A stretch of 64,000 nt of DNA from Montifringilla adamsi (taxonomy: Eukaryota; Chordata; Aves; Passeriformes; Passeridae). The translations under genes were made by a program, and so were the position numbers. Shown here piece by piece: positions 1 through 13,045 of this stretch. Below the pieces are notes generated by a model. It was not told where the DNA came from and searched no databases. It saw only the letters and a program-made list of their open reading frames with translations. The stretch is from contig JAGGNK010012559.1 in NCBI GenBank assembly GCA_017590115.1, forward strand, positions 3,455,236-3,519,235, given 5' to 3'. How positions within the stretch are numbered: position 1 is the stretch's first letter; every line of letters begins with the position of its first letter.

Positions 1-2881
1 AAGCACAGATCAGAGATAAACAACAATATGTGCCTTGCATGTTCAGAGACTTTCTGAAACATCCTACCATTTCTCCTTTCACAGAGCTGTAATTTGTGCT
101 CCCACAAACCTACGAAAAATCAAATTTACCCATGCCCAAAGCAAATCCCTTTTGAAATGAATGTTTAATTCCTGCCTTGAGGACAGGACCAAAGAATAAG
201 CTCCCTTAGAACAAAGAGAACAGCCCAATTTTAGTACATCAATGGAAGAGGCAGAAATTACTTCAAGAAGCAGCTCCAGGTGTAAATGGGTGGGTGAGTG
301 GGAGTAGGAACATTCAGGGAGGCACCAGATTCTGGGGACGCTGCCTAAAACACGAGCTGGGAGCCAGCACCTCACGTATGCAGCCTGTCACAGCTCCAGC
401 CCACAAGTTTCCTCTCAAAACTTTTAAGAAGAATCTGTTCAACACTTCCAGCCTCAAAACACACACTTCATTCCCATTCAGCTCAAGAGTTTTACTTCTC
501 TGATCATAAGTGTTAGCACTATACATAGAATGCATTACACATGGTCAAATTCACAAGAAACATGAGTTTCTAGATAATCAACAATTTTGCAATGGAACTG
601 TAAGCAAGAGTTGAATTAATCTTATATTTAAAACCTTAAATCTTTACTTAATGTGTACTTAAGGACAGAGCTTAAGTTCTGCATGTGCACACTTGTCAAG
701 TTTTTTGCTAAATTAATGTGGTAAATAGCTGTAGAAAAAAAGATTCGGTGAAATAAATTCAGAGAGTCATGAAATTAGAGGTGCTTGGTTGTTACCTCCC
801 CAGAATTATGGAATGAAACAATAGCTTCCCATTCCAAGCCCCTGGAGCAGACTTTAAAATTCAGATCCACTTCCCTTGTTCTGCAGGGAGAAACATTACA
901 GGGATTTTTATTTTTTTTTTAATGCACTGATATTTCATTAGAAGTGGACCCAAGCCACGGGCCCCTCTCACCTGCCCTGGCAGCACTGCCTCCTCTCTGC
1001 ACGCTCCATTTCCCACCTGAAAAACACCCCCAGCCCCCCTTCTCAAGCACTGCCACTTCTGACTGATAGCACAAAATTGAACTGCACTAAGCACACATCC
1101 GAAAATCTGATAAATATTGTTTGGAAATATAATTGAGGTTTAACTGGAGCATGAATTTTTCACTTTGAAGCAAAGATTTCTGCACTTATTTATGAGGAAG
1201 ATTTAGTGTTGCAAATAGCGATGACAGTTGAGATAAATGTTAACCCGAGCTGTGCTTTCCCCATAACCTGCAGAGCTCTCTTGGCAGTGCTGCGTGTCAG
1301 CAGGACACACATCACCGGGCAGAGCTGCAGAAAGCCCCAGACACTCCCAGCCCTGCTCTTGCCAGGCTCAGAAAGAGATCAGAAGCATCCAACACATTTG
1401 GGGTGCAAAATCCGAGCTAAACATCGAGACTGAGCCTTGGCTTACCCTTGGATCAGGTTTTGTGTCAACACGGCTCTTGGCACATCGGTTGATGGCTTGG
1501 TCATGAATATTTAAGAGCAAAGTGCTCCCCAAAGTTGTTTTACAACACCAGAACTCATCTCCCACTGCAGTTATTCTGCTTTCAGTCCCCACGGTGGAAT
1601 CTGTACCACTTTGTACCCAATAGTTTGGCCATTACCGAGGCACTTGGAGATAACAGGAAGGGGCTATCATGCTTTAATCTAAAACTCTGTGTTTTAATAT
1701 CCTAGGAAATCTCTTACCCCGGTGCTGAGAACTGCAGGAGCTGTTGTTTGTCAGAGCACTCAGCCACATCCTGCACGTTGTGCAAACACCCAAAACAAAC
1801 CTTACACCCCCAAAACCTTAGAAGGCTGCTACGTTAAACAGAACACCTTCTGATAGAAGGTGCAAAAGCTAATTCCATTTTAATATTATCAGAGTAGTTG
1901 ATATTAAACTATATCACTCCACTTTCATCTGTGTTTTCATAGGTTTATCTCTGAATTTGAATGCAGCAAGTGCTCAAACTGCCGGAACGTGCTGCTCTAA
2001 TCAGAGCTGCACTAACAAGGAGCCACTGGTATCAAACAATGTTATATTAAATTAAGGATGAGCATTTAAAATTCCTGCATAGCACCAGGTCACAGCCGGT
2101 GCTGGACTCGAATTTTAAAGCTCCATCCTCCCATTAACACTGGTTTTCAACTGTGCAAACAAGATAGTAACAACACTCCAAACGCAGCAAACGCTAAATT
2201 CAGATCCCGGCTCCGTGCCTCATAAATTTTCATCCTGGCATCACTTCTTGTTCTTTTTACAGCATTTTAAAAATGTAGGTTAGCCTTTGCATTTTAAGCA
2301 GCCACGATTGTATCAAATGCCTGGATTTTACAGCAGCCAAGATGTTCCCAAGTTTGATGAACTGATCTCAAGTGAGATAAATTATGTCAGTTGTCGGCTT
2401 TGTCAGTAAATCACGAGTTGACATTTCCCTGATTTGTAAAGGTATAATGTAGCAGTGGAAAGAAGTGAGCTCTTGAAAACCTGCACGGAAGGTGAGATTA
2501 ATAAGCAGTTCAAAGAAAATGTCCCAATGTAATGGGCTTGGAACATCCACATTCAATTCCAGTTCATTTGCTATTTCTCAGGTTTTCTCTTTTAGGAATT
2601 CAAAAAATGCTGTATAAAACATTTTATGGAATATTCCATCTATGTGCTTCTTTGCTTTACAATAATTGACAACATTTACATATATTTCCATGTTATATTA
2701 TGCCATAAATTTGCATAGATCCAGGTAAAACTGTTCAGCTTTAGACCTGCTGCTTCAATGAATTTCAGGAGCTGAATCACAGCTCCAATCTGAATTACAT
2801 TGCTCCCAGAATTCCCCCTCCTGTGCAGCACTGGAGAATATATCCCTGCCTAATAACCCTGGTGGTGTCTGTGCTGTGGAG

Positions 2882-2897
2882 CTGTCTGTCTGTCTGT
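2882..2897. repeat. (CTGT)4 microsatellite
   Basis: Four perfect CTGT units lie in otherwise unique sequence. Confidence 0.8.
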
Positions 2898-3821
2898 CCC
2901 ACACCAGGGCAGCTCCTGGGGGAGACACTGCTAAGGTGAAATCACCCGGTGTGGCTCAGTCCCACCTGCCTTTCCCCTCCCTCCGTGCTCACCTGAAGGG
3001 AGCAGGGTTTGGATGACCCAGCCCTGCACAAGGTGGCAACACATTTCTCTTTCAGGCAGCACTGAAGAGAGGAATTCTACCAGTTTTTATATTGAAGCTA
3101 ATTTAACCCGATTTAGCCCACTTTGTGTGTTCACTCTGCTTTCTGGAGTTATTTTTATTGCACTGGAGCTGTGCTTGCAGGCACAGATGGTTCCCGAAAT
3201 GAACAAAAGCAAACCCCACTCCAGCCGGCCTGGGAGCAGTTACATTAAAGTGTTACAATTTGGTTTAGAAGTAATTTGGGGCTGTGTTTTGATTTACACT
3301 AACTAAAACGTACTGGTTCACCACAGAGATGCCATGAATTTCTATGTGGCATTTGGCACACGGAGCAACCATCTGGCCCCTGTAAAGAGCACACAGGGCA
3401 TCACAGCCCCGGGGGCAATGTCTGAGCTGTGCTTTGATCACCATCAGGAATTTTTTTATAGGACCAGTCCATCAGCAAATCTCATTGAGCAGAGGCTTCT
3501 GCATTGGTGGATAAAGCATAAAGTGAAAAACACGGGTAGTAAAGCAACGGGAGGTTAGACATGCTATTGCTAATAGCCACTCGAACACAGCCAAGAGGCT
3601 GATGAACCATAACTTGCATGTTTTAGACAAGATATTCTTTCCATATATGCACTTTTTGACCTCATTTCGTTGCTGCTTTAAAGGTAGAATTCTTCTGAAA
3701 GCAAAACTTCACAGTGGGGAGAAAGAGGATGGAAATAATTACATGAATAGAAGGAGTCAAAGATTAAAAACAAGAATTTAAGGATGCTAAAGGCCAACCC
3801 CTCACAGTAATACTGCATTTT

Positions 3822-3837
3822 AAAAAAAAAAAAAAAA
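3822..3837. repeat. A16 homopolymer
   Basis: An uninterrupted run of 16 adenines. It could be the tail of an old retroposed copy, but the sequence to its left resembles no element I know. Confidence 0.7.
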
Positions 3838-4584
3838 GAAATTGAGAAATAGTGACAGGGTATCACAGCCCTGCAGGATTATCTGGTGGAAACAAAATGC
3901 ATCCGAGCTTGCCAGCTGGTGCCAACAGCTCTTTACCTTCTCGTTCCCTCGTGTTATTGGTATTTGCATCACAATAGCACTGAGACCTCTCAGCAGCCAG
4001 CACGGCTCAGCATCCAGCCAGCAGCAGAGACAGGATTCCTGCCCTGAAAGCCTGGGAGTTCACACTCACAGAGAGAGGGCAGATAATGAACTGTTCGCTA
4101 GGGAAACGCTAAAGTGTGTTTGGAGAGGGAAGCGGAGCCCGCAGCACCCAGCTCAGGGCTGGCACCAGGTTTCCTCTCCAGGCTGGGTGTTCTCCCCAGG
4201 CTCCTGCAGCTGGAGCAAAGGCTGGGCTCTCTGCATCCCTGTGGAAGGCAGGGCTGGCCCCAAACCCGGCTCACTGTCAGCGGTGTGGCCGCAAACTTTC
4301 AATTCCATTTCAAGAACCCAAACTCCATTTCATCCCTTGGCCTCACTGGATGCCACGGGCATCCAAGCAGCAGCAGGACACTGTCCCCTCCAGCCCAGGG
4401 GCTGTCCCCAAGCCCACCTTGATCCAGGGAGCAGCCAGCACTCACCTGACACTTTTACTCTTCCCCACCAGAACCAAGACAGTCGCCCTGTTCTTCTAAG
4501 TTCTTCTGAGCCTTCTGATGTTCACATTCTTGTAATGAACTTTCTCACGCACTTTATCTAAATAATTAATGGTTTTGCATTCCT

Positions 4585-4776
4585 TTCTGGAGGAGGACAG
4601 ACTTGATGGACTGTTGGTTTGTGCAGTGTCATTGGAGAGGTGGCACTGTCACCCTCCAATCCACTGTCACTTTTGGAAATCTATAAATGTTGGAGTCAGA
4701 AATTAAACTTTCTTTCTTTTTACCCTTAGACGTTCCAGCATGTGTGTCATTTTATTTCATGTCCTAGAGCAACACA
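4585..4776 (+). mobile_element. LTR-like passerine repeat
   Basis: The segment resembles, from memory, a repeat common in songbird genomes. It has a TATAAA at 4682-4687 and an ATTAAA poly(A)-like signal at 4702-4707, followed by a T-rich stretch and an end in ...gcaaca(ca). That order of promoter, poly(A) signal and terminal CA is typical of a short LTR. The left edge is approximate and I found no target-site duplication. It sits about 20 bp from the next LTR, which is on the other strand. Confidence 0.5.
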
Positions 4777-4795
4777 AGACCCCTCTGCAGAGCAG

Positions 4796-5344
4796 CAAAG
4801 CTGCCACCAAACCCCCACTCCTGCTCGGAGATGAGGCCAAGAGGAGCCTTGAGAAGGCTGCCCTGGAGCAGAGGCTGGACAGAGCTAAAGAATAAAGCAG
4901 GGATTTATTAAAAGGATCGCCTCAATGGATTCCCGTTGGGCAGCACAAGAGCCCAGCCAGGGCTGCACCCAAGATGAACCAAAATGGTCACAAAAATGGA
5001 CAACCAGTCACAGGGTCTCTCACTTTTATAAGTTCTGCTCAATTTGCAGATTGCAGTTAATTGTCCAATTAAAGCTTTAGGTTATGAAGTTCCATCCTCC
5101 TTGTTTTTCTGTCTTCAATTCACCATTTATTTATAATATTATTTATGATATGTTTATATTTTTTGGGCCTGGAGCTTGCAATTGTTGCCCTTGCTCAAGC
5201 TGGAAAAGGATTATTTTTGTCTACCTACCCTGTGAAGAGAACTTGCTAACACTGAATGAGAGGCTCAGAGTTACACACTAAAGCAGCACAGAATCTGAAA
5301 AATATAAAAGCTAAAACTTAAGGCATCACCTTGGGCACCAAACA
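4796..5344 (-). mobile_element. solo LTR, minus strand
   Basis: On the minus strand the element starts TGTTTGGTGCC. It carries a TATAAAA box (plus-strand TTTTATA at 5034-5040) and about 130 bp further on an AATAAA signal (plus-strand TTTATT at 4904-4909), followed by a U5-like end. This is the normal order for an LTR, and the sequence matches passerine ERV LTRs I know. The hexamer GAGCAG lies directly outside both edges (4790-4795 and 5345-5350), which suggests a 6-bp target-site duplication of the ERVK type. The 3' edge does not end in the canonical CA, so that boundary is tentative. Confidence 0.7.
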
Positions 5345-7556
5345 GAGCAGTGAGAGGCTGGAGGGGTGGGTGGCACTAAAAACCCAACAGCCCAAATGTG
5401 TCAGCACCCAGGAGAGGCAGCTTCATTTAACAGTTCTTGGATCCCTGTGCATCCCTTTTCCTGCCAGGAGGACCAGGAGCACAGAGCCAGGGAAGGAGGG
5501 AGTGGGGATCCCTTTTGGATCAGCTGCTTCCAAAGTAGCAGGGAATGTCACTGCTCGTCTTTTGGACTGGATTGGAGACCAAGCTGAACTCTGCTGGCTT
5601 AATTAGCTAACCATAAATAAACATCATTTACAAGACCTAAACATTTTAAAACACCCTGTTAAGCATCTGAAACATAAATGCTTTAATTATAGACTAGCTC
5701 AAGACTGAAGTAACACTGGGATAAATGCTATAGAGCAGCTGTCTATGAATATTTTACAATGAGATTGCTCTTCATTCTCCAGGTCCACAGGGACTATCGG
5801 GTTGGAAAGAACACATTCATTCTCTAAAATGCCTGTTCTCCCTTTCCCTGGGGGTGCCACTGCCCCCCAGCCACCCCCAGCTCTGCCAGTTTGCCAAAAG
5901 CTTTGTCCTGAGTTAAGTGCCCACAGTGAGCCCAGACATTTGGGGGTTCTCTGTGCTGTGCCAGTTTTTGTTCTTCTGTGGCTCAGCGTGACTGCCCAGC
6001 TCAGTCACATGAAGGACTCCCTTGACTGCAGCATGCTCTGGACCAGACCCCAAAATCCACATGGTCATCTTTAAAATCTACACAGAAATTCTGGTTTTCA
6101 TTTTCCCTCTAAAACCCAGTTTCATTAAGAATGTATAAAGGGATCAACACCCTTGAAAATAAGGCCACAAACGCCCAAGGGAGACAAGTTACAAAAGACA
6201 ACCCACCAGTCCCTGGTATAAATCATTTATCCATGTGCCCCAGCTCCAGTATCACTCTGGTCACTAAATTTCACTCCAGCAGGGACTGGAGTGACATTTC
6301 TGCTGAGCAAATACAAGGTAGGGAGGAGCAGCAGTTTCCTGGTTTTGTCCAAACCTGGATTCTTATGAGCTGTGTGCTGGTGTAAGAGCAGCTCAGGAAA
6401 GCCCAGCCAGGAGCACTCTGCAGCTCATGCTGTACCAAAGCAATATAAAAAACATATCCTACTCCAAAGAGATGCAACAGAGCAGCCATTGGTGCTTTGT
6501 CCATCTCCTGAGCTCCAACCTGCTGCTGGATGTCAGGCTTTGATATCCAGAAAATGGCAAAAGAGATTTACGTATTCCTTCTGCTGACATTCCTATTTCA
6601 TCAGGAAAATTCCAAATGTCTCTTAATTCGAGTCAGTATAATTTACTCTGAAGATAAAAGCACTCAAAGGCTTTTGTTCCAAGTATTAATATGATGGTCA
6701 CAGGTCTCTAATTTACTGTAAAATATGAGCAAACAGACAAACTGAATCAGCCCCCAGAGAGCAGAAGGCAGGCAGCCAATTCCAGCTTCAGACAAGGAGC
6801 GCTCCATCCCCGGGATCTGTCGAACACCTGCAATACATTGATTGCACTTAAGCAGCCACCATTAGAATGTTAATGCCATCCCTGCCTCCAAAACACAGAA
6901 TTTTTCACACACAAAGCACGAGCTCTTCGGCGTTCTGGGGCTGGGATTTTTTGCTATATGAAGTAAATGGAGCAAGTGATTTTTTTCTTTAACTACAGGC
7001 TGGAAACTCTGTTCCTGTTACACTGACAGCAATCTATTAGTTAAGGAAATCAAGTTTTTACTCACTACAGGAGGGGAAAGAGATCCTTAAAGCTTTTATG
7101 TCAGTTCATTCTCTATTCATGATAAACATTGGAAGCCTGGCTAGGATAGATCATCTTGCACTTATTGCTGTGAGTATATTAAGAACTAACAGCAGCAGAG
7201 CAGTAATTAAACACCAAATGCCCGTGCCCACTCTGCACACCTGGGCTGGGCAGGAGCAGGGGCAGAGGGGGACCCAGTGCCCCCAGAAGATGCCAACAAA
7301 CACTCTGGGAACCCCTCAGCCTCCCTGATCCTGGGGGGAAGATCACCAGCACCCCAGGGGATCAGCCTCCATGGAAAACACTGCCTCTAGTGCTGGAATG
7401 AAATTTTAACTTTTCCATTCTGCCATTATCACATGGTTTTTCTGACTGGTTTCTTTTACCAGTTATTCCCTCAAATTCAAGCTCCAACATTCCAAGCATT
7501 TATTTATGTTGCCACAATAAATGTTAAGTGCATTCTGTTTGCATCAGGTTTTCATT
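5345..7556. other. single-copy DNA, no gene recognised
   Basis: No repeat family or gene is recognisable. The open frames present are under about 95 codons, overlap each other in several frames and show no known motif. AT-rich stretches occur near 5590-5770 and 6590-6740. Confidence 0.55.
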
Positions 7557-7799
7557 TTCCTCCCTTATTCAATGCTTCCACATTTATTTAATACAAGTGC
7601 CCTAAAGCCTGTTATGCCTTTGGAAGACCTCAGGACATATTTGGTTTATTAACCATCATAGATCAAAACAGTATTCCTCCCTTATTCAATGCTTCCAGAT
7701 TTATTTAATACAAGTGCCCTAAAGCATACCAGGCTTGTTATGCCTTTGGAAGACCTCAGGACATATTTGGTTTATTAACCATCATAGATCAAAACAGTT
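7557..7799. repeat. tandem duplication, 117/125-bp units
   Basis: Two adjacent, nearly identical copies lie at about 7557-7673 and 7674-7799. The second copy has a 9-bp insertion (ataccaggc) and one c/g difference (ccacattt versus ccagattt). Both contain a stretch ending gatcaaaacagt. The close match points to a fairly recent local duplication in AT-rich non-coding DNA. Confidence 0.9.
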
Positions 7800-8883
7800 A
7801 ATTTATATTAGTATAAACAAAATACACAGATTACCTTAATGAAAATCTAATTTGATTTTGTGTGATATATCATCTGAGAACACCTAAGTTCAGCCTGGAT
7901 TTTCTACTCAGGTTCAACCATGCCCATGAATTCCCTTATCATCAAAAATATTTAGAAGACCACAAAGAATTTTTTAAAATAAAATGCATATTTCCATTCT
8001 GTCTTTTAAGATTACTCTTCCTCCCAAAAGTGCTTTTCTAAGTGACTTTCCACCGTTTAAAGTTCTGTTCAGTTTAAGTGTCCACACATTCTGATGATTA
8101 TCTGAAGTTCCTCCAAAGTGCTGTGGGGAAAAAAAATAAATCAGATTGAGCCCAGTGTGCATTGTGTCTCTTAAAAGATCCAGCTCCCAGGCCTGGGAGA
8201 AAAGCTTAAAAAGAGATTTTCAAAATTCCAATTTTTTTGCCAAAATGCAGCCAACACACTGGGCTTTGATCCCTGTTAGTGCCCAGCACCCTCCTCTGGA
8301 GCTCCAGCCTGCCTGTTCACATCGCACCAAAACCTCCAAAATCCCAGCCAAAACTTCTGCTCAGTCTGATGCCAAAGCCAGTTTAGAATTTTATTATGTC
8401 ACACATTCAGTCGGGAGGACTTAAATGCCTTTTTGTCTGTTTGCTTACAGAAGTCAGCCGTTTCCAGAAGATTTTTTTTCTGGGAGCCTCTCCAGAGGCT
8501 GGACCCTCCCAGAGAGGCGACAGCAGCGCCTGGGGGAAGGTGCCACGCGCTGGCACCCTGGAAAAAACAGGACTGGAAAAACCTCTGTGACACAAGATAA
8601 GGCTGCTCCAGCAGCCAGGCAGCCCAGCCCAGCCCTGCCTGCCGGGCTGGCTCTGGATGTGCCACAAACACATCCCTGCTCAGGGAGCTGCCAGCTCAGC
8701 CGGGGGCTGCAGGGCTTCTCCCCACTGCTGCTCACTCTGGCAGTGAGCACGCTGATGCTTCCTTTGTTCCCTTGTCCTTTGAGCAAAGATGATGGGGGTT
8801 TTTTGCAAGTGAACTCCAAGAATTGCAGCTCTGCTGGGGGCACCCTGCAGGAGACACCCCCCAGTAACCAGCCCTGGCTGGAG
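7800..8883. other. single-copy DNA, no gene recognised
   Basis: The left part is AT-rich and the right part (8270-8880) is GC-richer. The right part holds overlapping open frames on both strands (up to 168 codons at 8425-8931, running into the LTR), as expected from GC-rich DNA poor in stop codons. No protein family is recognised. Confidence 0.5.
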
Positions 8884-8889
8884 CAGCAT

Positions 8890-9495
8890 TGTGGTCTGTG
8901 TGAGGGTCCCCAGGAGGAGGGAAGGGGTTAATCTGACTCCATGTTCTCAGAAGGCTGATATAGTTATATATTATATTGTATTATACTGTATTATATTGTA
9001 TGATATTGAATTATATTGCATTATATTAGGTATATATATTATATTACATATTGTATATTATATCATATTATATCATATTGATTATATTGTGTTATAATAA
9101 TGATATTATATTAATTATAATAATTATATGTTATATAATATAATATATCTTATATTATATTATATCATATCTTATATCATATCTTATATAATATTATATC
9201 ATATTATATTATATTATATATATAATAATATAATTATATTATATTATGCTATACTAAACTGTACTAAAGGATACATCAGAAGGCTTAACAAGAATGAATA
9301 ATAAAAGTCATGACTGACTCCTCAGAGTCTGGCACAGCTGGCTGTGATTGGTCATTAAGAAAAAGCAATTCACGTGTTTGATAAGCAATTTCCATATTGC
9401 ATTCCAAAGCAGCAAAACACACTCTGAGGCTTCTCAGCTTCTCAGGAGAAAAATCCTGGGCAAAGAGGATTTTTCCAGAAAATATGACAGTGACA
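8890..9495 (-). mobile_element. solo LTR with AT-rich core and 6-bp TSD
   Basis: The element has TG...CA ends and is flanked by a perfect 6-bp duplication, CAGCAT, at 8884-8889 and 9496-9501, the length typical of ERVK-type integration. Its outer arms match the copy at 19012-19572; shared stretches include 'tgtgattggtcattaag' and 'attccaaagcagcaaaaca'. The centre, about 8955-9255, is almost pure A/T. On the minus strand the promoter side lies at the right. The AATAAA signal seen in the sister copy is not preserved. No internal retroviral genes are present, so this is a solo LTR left by recombination. Confidence 0.88.
8961..9255. repeat. AT-rich low-complexity tract inside the LTR
   Basis: The tract is built from TATTA/TATTG-like pentamers. 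At 8971-9030 it is phased in six 10-bp blocks related to ttatattgta, then becomes irregular. It occupies the same place in the LTR as the GTTAT-rich tract in the copy near 19.1 kb. Confidence 0.85.
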
Positions 9496-9501
9496 CAGCA
9501 T

Positions 9502-12440
9502 CTGCCAAATTATGGTCATTTCAAAAAGCAAACAGTCCTAAGAAAAGATAATCACATTATTGATGCTCTTGCAGGACTCCAGCCTGCAGCAGTTTCACCC
9601 GTCTCTTATGAGATCTGGATTCAGAGCATGTCTGGGGGTGAACAGAAGCAGAGGAATGTTCATCTGGTTCCCACTCTCAGGCAGGTATTCTTGAAAACTC
9701 CAGCTTCATCTTCACATTATTTGCTTTATGAAACACTCTGAAAGAAATCAACTTTGGAAGGAGTTCTATCAAATGTACATATTAGCAGTTTTCCTTGTGA
9801 CCTATTTCTCAGGCATTCTCATGTCAGAGTATTTATAGCAGTTCTGCAGAAAGAACTGAAATTAGAAAAACTCCCTGAATAGAGCAGCAGGCACATTGTG
9901 GTTCGTTTTATTATTTAAATGCGTTCCTTTCACACCAAACAGCAAAATTAAATAAGGAGGGAAAAGAAATATTCTATCAGTCAGAACATTCCGAGGTACT
10001 TGCATTCCTATCAATGTCCACATCTCTATATTCATGCACAGAGGCAATGGCAATGCAGCAATTCTATCTGGCAAACCCAGTTAACTCTCATCCATAAAAT
10101 GTGCCATTTAAATTCCAGAAGGGCTAATGAACAGCACAGGAGAAGAGACCACAAGAAAGAAAAAAACAAAAAAAAACAAAACACAATAAGCAATTGGAAG
10201 CAGCTTTCAATGACTACAATGTACTTCTCTTCCCAAACCTGCTCTGTGGGTTTTCATTTGCTGGAGGTGTGGACACCTGCCAGTTTGCTGGAGCAGGTAA
10301 GCCAGTGGAACCCATCAGCCATCTGTTCTCATCCCACACAGAGCCCAAAAAACATCATAAATATGCAAAGAACCACAGACCCCTGAGGGAGCGGCTGGAT
10401 AACAATAGCTTTAATTTTTCATTTGTTTATTTGATTTGCTGTAATGAAGGAGCTGCTGGAGCAACATCTGAAACAAGGGAAATGCAGCAAATGAAACTTT
10501 AGGGCAAAATACGTCTCCTGGAAGCAAATCTGCTTCCGTTTGATGTGGTGCTGGTTTGGGTTGTCTGAGTTCACCCTCTTTGCTCAGGCATCAGCACCAC
10601 AGTGTCATGGACAGGGCTCAGGCTTTGTTTAACTCCTGGGTTTGAGGGACTCAATCTGCAAGGAGACATTTCCCTGGCTCTGTCACTCACCATCAAAACA
10701 TCTGATTTAATGCTCAGAGCGAGCCGGAGGAGCCACTGCCCCAGCCCAAATGAGTGATGCATCACATTTTGTTATCAAAGATGTTGAAAGCTTTTTCCCC
10801 AGATCTTTGCAATTCAATGGCATCAAAAAGCATAATTACAGCTGGAGGGCAGGGATGGATGGATTGATGCAAAATCACTCCAACAAAACCATCATAATTA
10901 TTATAAATGACAGGAAGCCCGGGGTAGGCAGCACTGCCACGGAGAAGAGAAGCAACCACAGAAAAAGGGCTTCAGAACAACCTCCAAAACTCAATTTTTT
11001 CATAGAAACAAGCGACAGAAAAGAGTCTCCAGACCCCTCTCCCACCTTCAGGAGCTCCTCATTGTTACAACCAACCAGCAAACATTTCCTACAGGTATTT
11101 GCCCAGAAATGACCCTCAAGGTGATCTTCTTGGACAACTGCTGCAGGACACTGAAGCTGATGGGACTATTTTAATGTTGCCTGGATTTTGCAGGAATAAA
11201 AATTGTGCAGCTTTTGGGGCAGCTGCCTTTGAGGAGCAGAGCAGCCACAGGATTCCTCTGCTGGGAGGGGGCTCTGAGCAGTAAAACAAAAACTCCCTCT
11301 GAGCTCCACCTCCTCCCAGCACTCCCAATGCTTCCAAGGGAGCTTTAATGCATCTTACTTCAAGCAGCAATTCTGAAGAGGAAATAGCAATCTTCATTAA
11401 GGATTAGGCAAACAATTAACTTATTATGTTCAATCTTTTTAATGTGTGTCTGGGTACACAGGAACAAAAACAAACACAGTTTAAGCACACTACAAGGGGA
11501 AAACCTATTTTTGTTTCCTCGTTCCAAATGAGCTCCTAGTTTTGCCTTTGTCTCCAACTTAAAACTCTGAAATCAACTCAGCTGAACCAGGCTGATAAAT
11601 TGGGAAATTATAGAAGAAATAAGTCCCAGTAAGTTTAAGGGGGCCAGGATTTAGTCCTGCATCACTGTCCTTTGGTCTACACATGCTCTGAGTACTCAGC
11701 ACCCTCACCCTGAGGCCAGATGGGCCTGGTCGGGCTGTAGCAGCTGTTTTAATTGTGCTTAGGTCATTAACATGTTTATCTAGTCATATATCTGGCTTCC
11801 AAGGAGCAGGTACCACACTGCAGTGCTGATTATGAGGCATCAACTTGAGCATAAAACACAGGAGCCACCTTCAATCACCCCCCTCCTCCTCATTCCTTGC
11901 TTTTCTGTGTAAAAAAAGGCACTAAAGAAGCAGCAGCAGCAAATGCCTGATGTTTTCAACAAAACTTTGTCACATTCTAAGATTCTGCTCTAAGCTTTTT
12001 TTGTCTGTTTTATTTTATGGCACTTTTAATGAGAGGTTTCAACAACCCCATCATTAAATGAAAAGGAAAGAAATAGGAAAAAGAAAAAGAATAATTAAAT
12101 TTTTTAAGATTCTTTCTGAAGGAAAATGGCACTATATCATTTTAAATGTTTAAAATCCAGCTGACTCCAGCATTTCTGCTGATGACTTCAGCAACTCACA
12201 GAGCAATTTAAAGAAATTAAGGCAGCTGGGAAATACAGTCTATAGTAAAACTACATAGATTATCCCATTTCAGGGAGAAACAGCACAACAGATGTTTTTA
12301 ACTACTGAGGATCATCCATAAGTCACACATTTGTATGGAGTTTGACACCAATCCCCACCATTGTGGGTCCCACAGGACAGAGACAGCAACACCTGGGACT
12401 CGTTCACCTGTGGAAACCAGGCACAAAGTGTCGAGGTCTG
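9502..12440. other. single-copy DNA, no gene recognised
   Basis: No mobile element is recognised. There are open frames of up to 128 codons (10000-10386, plus) without recognisable domains. A run of non-repetitive AT-rich sequence at 11950-12330 is a modest candidate for conserved non-coding DNA. Confidence 0.5.
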
Positions 12441-13045
12441 TGTGGTTGAGATGACCCCGAGGTGTTAGAAAGTCTCTTTTTTCCCAACCCAGTGACCAAA
12501 GAAGGAGTAGGGATTCTTTGGCTCTGTTTTCAAGGTTGTTTATTTTCTCTTATCTGTAACATTCTTTCCCTGACCAGCTGAGCTCTGTCCAGCAGGTTGT
12601 GGCACAGCGACTGCCCTTGGGGTGGTGCTAACATTTTATACTAAAAACTACCTGTACTTTATTTACAATAATTTTCCAATACCTCTCACCTATGTTAGAC
12701 AGTCTGTGCCTACTCTAAACCAATCCAAAAGTGTCACCATCACAGCAGAAGATGGAGGCTAAGAAGAAACAAGAGGAAGGGCAGGACATGCCCAAATCCC
12801 TCCATCTTTCCTCCTAAACCCCCATTCTAAAAACCCCCAAATTCCACCTTTTCACCCTGTGACAAATTAACAGTCATTCTACTTAAACTCTCATGGCTTG
12901 TAACTCTTCACACAAAGCTGGTAATTTTCTCCATGGGTTAAAATCAAAGGCACAGGTGTTTTTGACTCCGTGCCAAGGTGTCTGAGCCCCCTGCCAGGGG
13001 CTGGAGTCCTCCAGGGCAGCCAGAGGAATGTCCTGGGTTCTGACA
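12441..13045 (-). mobile_element. complete-looking solo LTR, minus strand
   Basis: On the minus strand the element begins TGTCAGAACCCAGGACATTC, a start I recognise from passerine LTRs. It contains a TATAAAA box (plus TTTTATA, 12634-12640) and, about 95 bp downstream, AATAAA (plus TTTATT, 12539-12544). It ends ...catctcaaccaca, giving TG...CA termini and a length of 605 bp. I could not find a target-site duplication. The 152-codon minus-strand open frame at 12891-13349 begins outside and runs into it; it is not a retroviral gene. Confidence 0.82.

Larger units (their letters stand above)
1..4584. other. single-copy DNA, no gene recognised
   Basis: I see no CR1, LTR or coding gene here. The sequence is of mixed base composition with AT-rich stretches (for example 1840-2060 and 2570-2720). 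The longest open frame, at 3842-4561 on the plus strand, starts on TTG and has no ATG until its last few codons, so it is not treated as a gene. A short CTGT run and an A16 tract are listed separately. Confidence 0.6.

Noticed and set aside
3842..4561. 239-codon plus-strand open frame
   Set aside because: It starts on TTG, has no ATG until the last few codons, shows no domain and has low-complexity Ser/Gln/Pro-rich composition. It is best explained by chance in stop-poor DNA.
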